A DNA stretch of 64,000 nucleotides, from contig WTPW01000440.1 in the NCBI GenBank assembly GCA_009809945.1, positions 180,600 through 244,599 on the forward strand. The letters run 5' to 3'. Shown one piece after another: positions 31,670 to 41,332 of this stretch. The notes beneath the pieces are model-generated. The model worked only from the letters and a program-made list of their open reading frames with translations, did no database searches and had not been told where the DNA came from. This stretch comes from Gigaspora margarita. Lineage: Eukaryota > Glomeromycota > Glomeromycetes > Diversisporales > Gigasporaceae. Position 1 is the stretch's first letter. Each line of letters begins with the position of its first letter. The position numbers were made by a program, and so were the translations under genes.

Positions 31670-31898
31670 TGTTATTTATCGATGGCAAATTTTATTTTTT
31701 ATTAATATTTATACTGGCAAAGTTTTACTTTTTATTAATATTTATATTGGCAAAGTTTTATTAATATTTATATTGGCAAAGTTTTACTTTTCATTAATAG
31801 TTGACAAAATTTTAATTTTTATAATAATAATATTTTGTTTTATCATTGGCAAAGCTTTACTTTATTAATACATATTATATTGGCAAAATTTTAGTTTT
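31670..31898. repeat. Tandem repeat of TATTTATATTGGCAAAGTTT
   Basis: About six diverged units of roughly 35 bp (GGCAAAGTTTTACTTTTTAT TAATATTTATATT) in succession, directly followed by a Harbinger-like element. Confidence 0.75.
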
Positions 31899-31902
31899 AT
31901 TA

Positions 31903-32180
31903 GGCCATGCAAAGTTAATTTTTCGTTTTGCATAACCCGCCGACCCAATTTTTCCAAAAATTTTTTTTTTTAAAAAAAAAATTCCTATTATGCCAATTAT
32001 TCCATTTTTGCCATTTAATTTTTTTTCCGATGTCACCCGATACTGACCTTAATTTTCCGGAATTACCCGATAGGCCCGATAAAAAAAAGACAAAATTTCT
32101 TGATTCCATGTTATGCAAACCGAATAATTAACTTTGCGTGACCTTAGATGTGAACATGAATTAATTTAGGCCACGTAAAG

Positions 32181-32222
<42 letters not shown>

Positions 32223-32286
32223 GACCTGCCAACCGGAATTTTGAAACATCAGGTTATGCAAAACGAAAAATTAACTTTGCGTGGCC
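31903..32286. mobile_element. PIF/Harbinger-like two-unit composite MITE
   Basis: GGCCATGCAAAGTTAATTTT at 31903 is inverted at the right, ending CTTTGCGTGGCC at 32286. TTA flanks both sides. Internally, TTTGCGTGACC-TTA and TTA-GGCCACGTAAAG ends are joined by GATGTGAACATGAATTAAT, the same spacer as in the 25223 copy. Interior poly-T and poly-A runs make long spurious frames on both strands. Confidence 0.85.
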
Positions 32287-32410
32287 TTAATAATTATCTA
32301 GTGAAAATTTTTTGACTCTATGAATTAACTAAATTCATCATAATGCATTTATATTTATACGTATTTTTATTTATTTAAATATTGAGAGATGTAATGGCTT
32401 ATTTGTAATA

Positions 32411-32524
32411 AAAATATCCTGAGCTGTTGGGTATTAGCGGAAATGAAGCTTCTGCTTGTACACACACAGATCAGGGTATTTTTAATAAATACTCCGTGAT
32501 CTTGATATAGTGATCGGGTTATTT
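32411..32524. repeat. Second copy of the 18098-18206 short element
   Basis: AATATCCTGAGCTGTTGGGT opens and CTTGATATAGTGATCGGGTT closes it. About 75 percent identical by eye to the first copy. Confidence 0.55.
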
Positions 32525-32529
32525 ATCTA

Positions 32530-34190
32530 TTTATAATTTTTGTAATTGACCTTTTAAAACTAAATATACAAGTTGGGTCAAACCAATAACCATCTCCAGA
32601 ATTTAATATAAACAAAAAACCGAAATAATAAATTATTATTTTGGTTTAAATTTATAAAATTATAGATTTATTTTTATTAGAGCTTAGCTTTGTGAAAACA
32701 TGTAATAATTTTTAGCAGGAGCACTAGCACTAAGGCTTCGTTATTAACATGTTTTATCAGTAATCCTTTTAATATTTTTAGGCGAGTTCATTGGGTATTC
32801 GTCTTTTTGAATATGGGTTTCGTCATTTTATGTTTGGGGTTTCGGAAGGATTTGAAGTTTCGTCTTTAATCAGAAGGATTTGAGGTTTCGTCTTTGGTCA
32901 AGGGCTTCCTCTTTCGACATCACGCAAAAATGGTCTCGTCTAACAACTATAATTAGGAGTGTAATTTAGATTAGATAGAAATAATGGAATAATTTTGCAA
33001 TCGATTGTAAAAGATATAAAAGAAACGTGAAATTCAATTAATAAAGCCATCTCGAATTCGTATTAGTAATTACTCGAAAAGAGGAGTTCCTTATATCTTT
33101 ACCTTTAAAATTTATTAAATAAAGATTTGTTCTGTGTAATTTTTTTCTATGCATTCATTCGTCTTAAGTGGAACCGCTTTGAATTCTTTTGTTCTTTTGT
33201 TGAGGAATATGAGGTCTTTAAGGTTGAAGCAAAGAATGGAAATAGATATTGTATATTTATGATGGTAAACAAACAGTAGCATTAAGGGTAGTGATGGCAT
33301 AAATATGAATACTGTTTGAGAATGTTAGAAGCAAAGAAATGTACTGTAAAATTGTCTTGTCTGTTAGTTACACAAAACCTCATTCTATTTATTGTTAAAG
33401 TAGTATATTTTCAGCTGTTGGCAAAGGAAAAGCGCTAACATAACCAATACTCGTGAACTATCCTGAGCTACCCAGTAAGACCATGAAAGATTGTCGCAGA
33501 TACACGATTTTTCGTGGTCATACTGGGTCTGATCTGCATACTTTATTAAATATAAATCAATATTTTTGAATGTTGCTAATTTGTCCCTCGGTTACATAAC
33601 TCGCATATAAGATTAGCCAATCAAATTACAGGATATTGTGTAACAGAAATGAAGACAAAATTAAAAAAAAGAAAAAATCTTCCATAATTTTAAGTATCTC
33701 AAAATTTTATTATGTACTCGCTTTGAGCTTTTAAGTAAAAGTTTTTTACTCACAATTTTGCACGTATATACACGCTCTAATCTAACCCAACCCTAAATCT
33801 AATCCTTATATTTAAATTTAAACATTAATTTATAAAAGCTTATAAATTAAGGTGGTGATTTAACAAATTAGCTATATTCGACATTTTTAATTGTAGGTAA
33901 ACGACCAAATTTTGCTGTCGTGTAACATATTATTTTGGCCAGAATTACGTAATTAATAAGGTGTTGATAGCCAGAATAATAATAGTGTTGACTAAAGTTA
34001 AAAAAAACCCAAAAAATTTAAACATTTAGCTATGTACAGTACATATATATGTATGCACTATGTATAAATAATAAACATCAAAAAAAAATTTTTTTAATAA
34101 AATACTTGTATTTCATTATTATATTACGAGGTGGTTTATGTATATCAACACCTTAAGCCATAAGGAAAATTTTTACCATATTCTGTAAGT
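32530..34190. other. Intergenic stretch with minor repeats
   Basis: No gene is seen. AAGGATTTGA-GTTTCGTCTTT occurs twice around 32850-32900. A hairpin at 33455-33540 pairs ACCCAGTAAGACCATGAAA with TTTCGTGGTCATACTGGGT. AAGGTGTTGATA near 33959 is inverted as TATCAACACCTT near 34142, perhaps the ends of a small MITE. Confidence 0.4.
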
Positions 34191-34219
34191 ATGTATAAAA
34201 GACTTTACATTTGATCTTG

Positions 34220-34330
34220 CACTCTTGGTCAGAAGTCATATCGATATAAATCGATATAAATTAGTATAAATCGATATAAATCGATATTTTTTGTTATATC
34301 GATAAATATTTTCAAAATCAAATCGATATT
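34220..34330. repeat. TCGATATAAA microsatellite
   Basis: TCGATATAAATCGATATAAA is repeated and followed by diverged TATCGATA words. Non-coding. Confidence 0.7.
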
Positions 34331-34346
34331 TTTCATTGTCCCTGAC

Positions 34347-34653
34347 TAGGGTAGCTCTACCCCAGCACCGACGTCAAAGTTCACTGCCACATGAGAATCG
34401 ACAATGGCTAATCCAATAGCAAGTCTCCTTTGATGTAACGAGGAAGAACTTTCACTTTTTTCAAAAATCGCACAAGAAACCACCTTTCGTGTTTTAATAA
34501 AAAATTTTTTAAGCTTTATATAAACTTTAAATGAACTTGAAAATTTTTAGCATGCAAAATTTCACTGACACGCGACAATGAAATTTTGACGGTGATGCTG
34601 GGGAAGATATGATCGAGCGCGCGGTCACATGATTTTCTACCCTAAACCCCTCC
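34347..34653. mobile_element. Candidate MITE with worn TIRs
   Basis: AGGGTAG and, a little inside, CCCAGCACCGACGTCAAAG at the left match the inverted right end (TTTTGACGGTGATGCTGGGG.., CTACCCT). No TSD is convincing, so the limits are approximate. Confidence 0.4.
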
Positions 34654-35329
34654 GGAAAGCCTTCAGATTTTGAAGGATTTCTGAAGAGGATTTTGTTTCT
34701 GAATGTTTTCTTTTAACTGGAAACATTATGTCAAATATTGAATTATTTGACAACCCGTGAATATGAATGAATTCATTTCCCAAAGCGTAAGTGCAAATAA
34801 AATGAATACTAAACACAATAATAAATCAATTATAAAGCAAAGAAAATAAAACCAACAACACTAACTGATTAATAGTGAATCATGACTTAACTTTTGTAAA
34901 ATAAAATATTCACGTCTAGAAAAACTATACTTATTATATCTTGTTTTTTTTTTTTTGAAGTTGGAATATTTTATTATTTATTCGTATTATCTACATAAAA
35001 ATTCAATAATATTGTTTATATGCAATTATGAATAGACTATCTTTATAGACGAACTGGATTCTTATAGTAAAAAATTTTAAAAGGTCCTTGTAGAGTGATT
35101 TGAAGTTTTTGTATAGAATTCTATAATAAATTTCATTAAAAATTGTTATAGAATTAGGCTCGTTATAAAAGTATCCGTGGTTGATTGTATAAATGACTTA
35201 AAAATACGAATGAATAAAACAATGAACCGCATAATTAAAATAAAATTGCGATAGAGATAAGATAATTTGACCGTACCCTCGATTATGGATGATGCTGGTG
35301 TTTTGTTAATTTGCTCGACAGTTACTTGA
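34654..35329. other. AT-rich intergenic stretch
   Basis: Nothing recognisable beyond homopolymer runs. Confidence 0.4.
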
Positions 35330-35640
35330 TAGAATTCGATAATTTTCTTTTTAAATGAATTCTACTAATTAGTAGAATGATTAAAAAATTTTTTATCGAA
35401 TTCTATTGAATATTTGTCAAAAAATTTTCGTTCAAAGTTTAGAAAATTTTTCTTGTGGCTAAAATTTCCCAAATTTTGAATGAAAATTTCTCAACTACTA
35501 CTTGTGATTGAATTTGATGAAATTTTTTTAAATAAATTATACTAATGCGTGGAATAGATTCAAAAAAAAAATTTCCTCGAATCTATTGGTTAATTATCAG
35601 AAAATTTGTTCAAAAATTAAAAAAAATTTACTTCCGTCGT
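35330..35640. repeat. AT-rich palindromic repeat units (same family as 42.6-43.3 kb)
   Basis: GAATTCTACTAATTAGTAGAA and a second, similar hairpin (TAATGCGTGGAATAGATTC) are each followed by TTGTCAAAAAATTTTCGTTC AAAGTTTAG-like sequence. Confidence 0.5.
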
Positions 35641-36166
35641 TAAAAATCACGTGATATTCGGACATGTAAATTCACGTGATATGTACGTGTCCATGGATTT
35701 TCCGATAGAAATTACGTTATTAGGTACGTAATACAAAAAGTCTTTTTATAAGATCGATTATTTATCCTAAAAAAGTTCTGATTGGCCAACTTTTGATGCA
35801 CCCGAACCGACTCTTGATGCGACTTAAGACATTTGCACAAAATTACTCGCAGTTTTGTTTAGACTTGAGTGTTACGGAGACATGCATTTAGGAGACATGT
35901 GCATTTTTTTATTTTTTAGAATATTTATTATTACAATTATAAATATATAATGGACGTTAAAATTTAAAATCCTGCAATTTTCCAGACCGTTTTTCACAGA
36001 AAAATGGATGGTTTTTCAGGTAATTGGTTAAAAACGAAAAATAATCGCTGGAGGTGAAATACGTAAATTTATGGGTTTTTTAGGTGTTGAAAATTTAAAT
36101 GCATACTATTGAATTGAGAACAATAAAATTTAAATTTCATGTTGAAATTTTTTTAGTTTAGAAATA

Positions 36167-36360
36167 CAGTCAGATCTCTCTAAATGCAATACGACGGGTC
36201 CATATGTAAAACTTTAGCCAAACGTGCACTTAGAGAGGTATTGCATTTAAGGAGGTAAAAATCTATAAGCGTAATATAAATTGGGTCCAAGTGAAGACAT
36301 GCATTTTGGGCTTTTCATAAGACGTGCATTTAGAGAGGTTGCATTTAGGAGATCTGACTG
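36167..36360. mobile_element. TA-flanked MITE (Tc1/mariner, pogo-like ends)
   Basis: CAGTCAGATCTCTCTAAATG at 36167 is inverted at the right as CATTTAGGAGATCTGACTG ending 36360. TA flanks both (36165-36166, 36361-36362). Short copies of TGCATTTAGAGAGGT are repeated inside the ends. Confidence 0.85.
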
Positions 36361-36781
36361 TATTTATGAAAAATATAATCTTGAAGATAGGTTTTTATGG
36401 GCATAAAATTTTTGATTAGTATCCAAATAGTAAATATTTAAGCCAGTTTTTTGGAGGCAGCATACTCGGTAAATTTCACCTCCGGTGAACATTCATTCCA
36501 AGAGAAATGAGAAATATTCCATTTGTTGAATTACATAATGAAAATTATTAATCAGACATCATCACGGGTTGTTTCAAATAATTGATTTTTGTTAACCTCC
36601 GATACTCTAAATTCAACTACCTTTGCCTATTATTGAATCTTCAAGCAACAGCCCGTCATGTTTTTCATTATGTAGATTCAATATCTGTGTGAGCGACATT
36701 GATAATTGTGGCAATAATATTTTTTTATAGAAACTTTTGTTTTTTTTTTTACTTGATGTAATTTCCTTTATCACTCATTAG

Positions 36782-37716
36782 GTCAGTTTAACGGTAATGA
36801 AACCGGCGATCATGAAGCTGACGATTATGAAACCGGCAATGATGAAAACGGTAATTATGAAACCGGCGATTATGAACCTGGCGATTATGAATCTGGCAAT
36901 TATTGGACATACACTCTCAGTCAAGCTTCTTTACACGTAGATACACAATGCGGTCCCAGTTGTTCTTCTTTACCTGATGACTTGGCTCAATATGTTGGCA
37001 CAGATAATTTCCCTGACCACAGGTATTATAGTGTCATTGAGAAAATTCAATTAATTTCTTTAAATACTGATTATGATTTCTGGTGACTTAAGTTTGCCGT
37101 ATGAGTCAAATCAAGCTTTTTTATCTGAAGGCATGGCTCATTGTGTTGGTATGGGTAATTCCTCTAGGTATGAGATTTGATTTTGCAAATTTAATTATTC
37201 GTTAGCCACTTTGTTAATTATGATATCTGGTGACTTAAGTTTGCCATATGAGACAAATCAGGCTTTTTTATCTGAAGGCATGGCTCATTGTGTTGGTATG
37301 GGTAATTCCTCTAGGTATGAGATTTGTTTTGCAAATTTAATTATTCGTTAGTCACTTTGTTAATTTTTTCTAAAATTATGATTCATCAGTGTTCTAAGTG
37401 TTGATACTGCAAAGAAATTGAAGAGTGAACGAAATAAGCGATATAGAACTAAGGAAAAGGCCAAGAAAGAATTTCTTGTGTCCAAAGTTGGAACTCTTGA
37501 AGATGAAAATAAAAGACTTCTTGATGAAGTTGAAGCTCTGAAAGAGAAAATGGCGCGCTTAAAAATGCTGTTAATTACTTCACGGTTAAGACTCGTGAAA
37601 ACGAAGATAAAGATAAAGAGCTCGAAGCCCTACGAAGAGAGAACAACCTATTTAAAACTTTTTATTTAACTACTTCTAATTATGTTGCCGATTTCATTAA
37701 AAATCTTACCGGTTGA
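36782..37716 (+). pseudogene. bZIP transcription factor gene with duplicated exon, 5' end not found
   Basis: Exon 36782-37022 encodes an acidic Gly/Asn/Asp repeat (ETGDHEADDYETGNDENG..) then TLSQASLHVDTQ..PDDLAQYVG. Exons 37093-37167 and 37240-37314 are near-identical 75-nt copies (LPYESNQAFLSEGMAHCVGM). The last exon starts at 37390 (VLSVDTAKKLKSERNKRYRT KEKAKKEF, then VSKVGTLEDENKRLLDEVEA LKEKM). All introns are phase 2, so the order is readable with either one or two middle exons. The basic segment followed by leucine heptads fits a bZIP dimer that would bind DNA in the nucleus. A one-base shift near 37560 is needed to continue as VKTRENEDKDKELEALRREN.., ending at TGA 37714-37716. This may be a frameshift mutation or a sequencing error. 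Confidence 0.7.
37093..37386 (+). repeat. 147-bp tandem duplication of exon plus intron
   Basis: The unit from CTGGTGACTTAAGTTTGCC through the 75-nt exon and its intron (GTATGAGATTTG..TTCGTTAG-CACTTTGTTAA) is present twice with only a handful of differences. Splice sites and phase are preserved in both copies. Confidence 0.85.
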
Positions 37717-38017
37717 GCCACATTTTTCAGAAAAAAAAATATTCACTATGACGACTTTCACTATTGGCTTTTAGTTAATATTTGTTTTTAAATCGTCAAT
37801 ATGTAAAATCGTCATTTTTGCTTATTTTTAAGAAAACTTCTATTATTGAATCAAAATAATTTGACAAATTGACATATAATAAAAATGTCTAATTATAATT
37901 TTTACTTATTATGCTTTTCCGTTCCCAATGTTTTTTTTTATTTTTTTTTTTTGATATTTATAGTTAGTAAAAGGAAAAATGGATTATAGTATAGCGAACT
38001 CTTCGCAGAAACTCATA

Positions 38018-38244
38018 CAGGTTGTCCCCATAAATTCCGGGTCGGAATATTTCGGAGCGCATCGGAATCATAGTCGGCTGGATCGGAATTGATCGATTTT
38101 GCCCCACGATCATAAAATTTTATATCCATTCATTAAGTAAAAAAATGCCCAGCTGATAATTTGCTATAGAATCTTCTAACAACTTGGGCTAAACGCCGAC
38201 CTAGATCCGACGCATCCAATCCGGAATTTTTGGAGACCCTCATG
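38018..38244. mobile_element. TA-flanked MITE, first of an inverted pair
   Basis: CAGGTTGTCCCCATAAATTC at 38018 is inverted at the right (GAATTTTTGGAGACCCTCATG). TA flanks both sides. Subterminal GGGTCGGAATA/CCGACGCATCC words accompany the ends. Confidence 0.7.
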
Positions 38245-38319
38245 TAAGATTCCTTCACAGAAAGCCACATCACGTGATCATGTACGGGTTTAAACCTTCC
38301 CAGTGTTTCCCATTTTTTA

Positions 38320-38532
38320 CACCCAAATTTCCGGGTCGGACACGTCGGATCTAGGTCGGCGTTTAGCTCAAGTTATTATAGCAAAATTATCAGCTGGACA
38401 TTTTTTACATAATGAATGGGTATGATTTCATTAGTAAAATTATGATAGGCAAATTTGATCGATTCTGACTCCAGCCGGCCGTGATTCTGATGCACTCCGA
38501 ACTATTCCGACACGGAAGTTTGGTGACCCCTG
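38320..38532. mobile_element. TA-flanked MITE, second of an inverted pair
   Basis: It is homologous to 38018-38244 but in the opposite orientation. CACCCAAATTTCCGGGTCGG opens, with a small deletion relative to the other ends, and CGGAAGTTTGGTGACCCCTG closes at 38532. TA lies on both sides. The two copies are separated by 75 bp, so the pair forms a 0.5-kb imperfect palindrome. Confidence 0.7.
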
Positions 38533-38780
38533 TATGAGTTGTGTTACCCTGCTGATCCGGCCCTGTCATTATTAATTACAGGATTGCTGCGTTGAATCTG
38601 GCAGATCTGCCATCTGAGAAAGATGTGCCGGATGTGCCACATGTGAGGGAAGCGGCATAAGTGGGATAAATGGCAATAAATCAAAGTGAGCAAAAATGGG
38701 ATCTTTGATATGGGCTTGGTGCTGCAAAAAGGGGGTAAATCGACAAAACAAAAGATCTTCAGAAAATCAATTTTTATTTT

Positions 38781-38951
38781 CATATGGGCTAATCCAAAGA
38801 ATTGCTGATATCTCTTGATCTACTGGCCCGTTTTGAGTGATTTAGCTATCAAAATGTTCGTCTCGATGAGACGAACATTTTGATAGCTAAATCACTCAAA
38901 ACGGGCCAGTAGATCAAGAGATATCAGCAATTCTTTAGATTAGCCAATATG
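38781..38951. repeat. 171-bp near-perfect palindrome (foldback element)
   Basis: The two 85-bp arms differ at only two or three positions (CATATGGGCTAATCCAAAG versus CATATTGGCTAATCTAAAG). They meet at TTCGTCTC-GAT-GAGACGAA centred on 38866. The arm sequence ACTGGCCCGTTTTGAGTGAT and CAAAATGTTCGTCTC is related to foldback repeats at 58230-58870 and 59590-61600 (GCCCATTTTGGATGATTTAA, GTCTCA-TGAGACG). Confidence 0.92.
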
Positions 38952-39890
38952 TATAAATTATAAGAAAATACCAACTTTAAAGAGCTATACTACAAGATTT
39001 TATACCAGGAACGGAGTTTTCCGTAAGTGAAAACGGAGAGCATGGTTTACCAAAATGTTCAAGGATGTGCGTCCACAAAATCTTGCATTTGGTTGGTTGC
39101 CACAGTTGGCTCTGATTTCTAAATATGTAAACTCGGATAATTTCGGGGTTGCTTTTAATTGAATAAGCCATTTAAAGTGTTACCATTGTGACTAAATCGT
39201 GGTAAATTTTAGTTACTTAACCACTTGTGTGCAACATTTTTGCATTTAATGACCAGCGTAAGCATAGCCAATGTGTGATCATGTCACGTTTTGCGCAATC
39301 ATTTGTTAATTAGTGATTGACGTTTCTATTTGCATTAACGTGTATTGTACCACGATTACATTAACGTAGCGAAAAGTCAATCAATATTTTTGTTTATAAT
39401 AATAAAGCAATAACCGGTTTCATTTAATTTATTATTGATTTAATAGATGACGGTGCAGAATAACGTTAAAAGTGTTAATAATATTACTTTACTGTTTATG
39501 CCGCGTCATAATATTATATTATTATGTAATACTTTGATAATGCGCGTTGGTTGTCAATTAGATCAAGAAGTAGATAGACTATAGTTAATAATTTATAATA
39601 AATTATGTAATGAAAAATTTTTCAAATAAACATATCTAATATTTTGAAATTGGTTATTTAGTATTTGACTACGCTCCACTAATAATTTGCATGCGTACAG
39701 GATTTTTTCATATATGTTAGCTAATCGTAATGGCTCAGTGCGTGCTCGCACATGATATCCGTAAATGTAATTACGAAAAAAAATTTTTAAAAAACAATTT
39801 TGCGTATTCCTGATTAGTTATCTTTTCGATCTGTAAACTCTGTCACTGACAAAAAAAAAAGATTTGTAACAAAGCATGTACTGTACGTAC

Positions 39891-40056
39891 TAGAGTTGCA
39901 GGTGAAACTAATCTTCAATGGAGCACCGTGGTGCACCAAGACTGGTGCACCGAAACTGGTGCACCGATAATTATAAAAAACCCAAATCTTCAACGGTGCA
40001 CCGATGGTGCGCCATGGTGCACCGGATGGTCCTGGTGAAACTAACTAGTTTCACTA
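39891..40056. mobile_element. hAT-like MITE with GGTGCACC repeats
   Basis: TAGAGTTGCAGGTGAAACT at 39891 and AGTTTCACTA ending 40056 are flanked by GTACGTAC on both sides (39883-39890, 40057-40064), a palindromic 8-bp TSD. GGTGCACCG/TGGTGCACC occurs at least six times in 166 bp. The apparent 67-residue frame is incidental. Confidence 0.8.
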
Positions 40057-40373
40057 GTACGTACATGCTAAAAAATACAAGTTTCATTCAAAAAAAAAAA
40101 TTGTATATTATAAACATATGATAGCAACAATATTCATAGTATATATCAAACTAACTAATTACTATATTAATAACCCAGACTATACCCATCCTTAAATAAT
40201 TTTCCCGTTCCTGGTTTTGCGTGACAGCGTCGCGCAGCTACCTTATTAATATAACTGCTTTTGTGTTTTAAGTAAAAAATGTTCCAAATCTTATTTTAAA
40301 TTGATTTGTATAAAAAAAATTATTTTTAAAAAATTGTCAATTTACCCCCTTTTTGTAGCACCAAGCCCATATC

Positions 40374-40580
40374 AAAATGATCTTCCGGGGCTATGTTGTT
40401 TTGTTAATAAAAATCAAATTTGCCAGCCATCTAGTAATCCAATTTGAATGATTTTTTTTTTTAATTTGTAGATTCTATTGAGATTTACAAATAAAAAATG
40501 TTTATTCAAATTGGATTACTAGATGGCTGGCAAATTTAATTTTATTCACAAAAACCAACATAACCTCAGAGGGTCATTTT
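40374..40580. mobile_element. Foldback element inserted in the large inverted repeat
   Basis: AAATTTGCCAGCCATCTAGT AATCCAATTTGAA faces its perfect reverse complement. The arms extend with some mismatches to ATGATCTTCCGGGG / CTCAGAGGGTCAT. It interrupts the right arm of the 38690-40600 inverted repeat between CATATCAA and AAAGATCCCA. Confidence 0.75.
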
Positions 40581-40854
40581 AATAGCAAAGATCCCAAATG
40601 ATAGATTGATCGTTTATGCCATAAATGGCATATCTTTTTATTATTGAATACTTTATTATATATACGGGCGATAGTCGCTCCACTTTGTAGGCATGTTTGG
40701 CATGGTATTACATTTATTAAATAAAGGACACTCTAATCGATTCTAAATATATCACACTCTCCTTCATATTGTCAAATCACTATACCTAAACACTCTCACT
40801 TGTCTAAATACTAACAACTATAACATACCATTTCATAGTTCAATGTAGAGTTAG

Positions 40855-41005
40855 AATCCGGATATATCTTTATAATCCGGATATAAATATAATCAAAAAT
40901 AAATCTAAATATAAATATATCTGAATGTACCCAGTTATAAATATATCCGAATGTATCCAGATATAAATATATTCAATGTATTCAGATGTATCCAGATATG
41001 GGATG
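40855..41005. repeat. ATATCCGGAT / TATCCAGATATAAAT tandem words
   Basis: GAATGTATCCAGATATAAAT AT and relatives are repeated about eight times here. They recur at 41250-41332 and 42238-42390, so the 41333-42237 element is inserted within a larger field of these words. Confidence 0.65.
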
Positions 41006-41332
41006 GCTGAAGCCAGGTGTGTTTATATGTTTTGATTATTTAATTAAAATGAAGGCAAGAGTTAATTAAGGGTTATGGTTAGGGCATGCCTTATAGGTAA
41101 TATTGTCTTTCAACATTTTTATTAATGTTTTTAGACAGGTTTAGACACTCATTTTCTTGTATTTTCAGTGGTTTCATTTTTTTCTTTGTTTTTGTCTCAC
41201 ATTTTATAATTTGATTGGCTGTCAGTCATGTGAATGAATCTGGCTTTAGATGACCCCAGATATAAATATATCAAGATTTTGATGTATGTATCCAGATTTA
41301 TTTATATTCAGATTTATTTTATATCTGAATTT

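Larger units (their letters stand above)
38690..40600. repeat. Large inverted repeat enclosing several smaller elements
   Basis: GATCTTTGATATGGGCTTGG TGCTGCAAAAAGGGGGTAAA near 38700-38745 is inverted at 40338-40375 (TTTACCCCCTTTTTGTAGCA CCAAGCCCATATCAA) and continues after an insertion at 40586 (AAAGATCCCA). The outer ends were not pinned down. Inside lie the palindrome at 38781, unique sequence and a hAT MITE. The arms may be the long TIRs of one transposon that has lost its gene. Confidence 0.6.

Noticed and set aside
31915-32131. Overlapping 67-codon frames on both strands
   Set aside because: They lie entirely inside the Harbinger-like composite, with runs of Phe/Lys from homopolymers.
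33770-33820. CTAACCCAACCCTAAATCTAA as telomeric repeat
   Set aside because: Only one perfect CCCTAA unit is present; too degenerate to call.
35985-36490. GGAGGTGAAAT words inverted around the 36167 MITE as an outer element
   Set aside because: Only about 15 bp of loose similarity and no target duplication.
38977-39171. 64-codon minus-strand frame
   Set aside because: Composition is plausible, but it lies between transposon arms, has no supporting neighbours or splice sites, and no family could be recognised.
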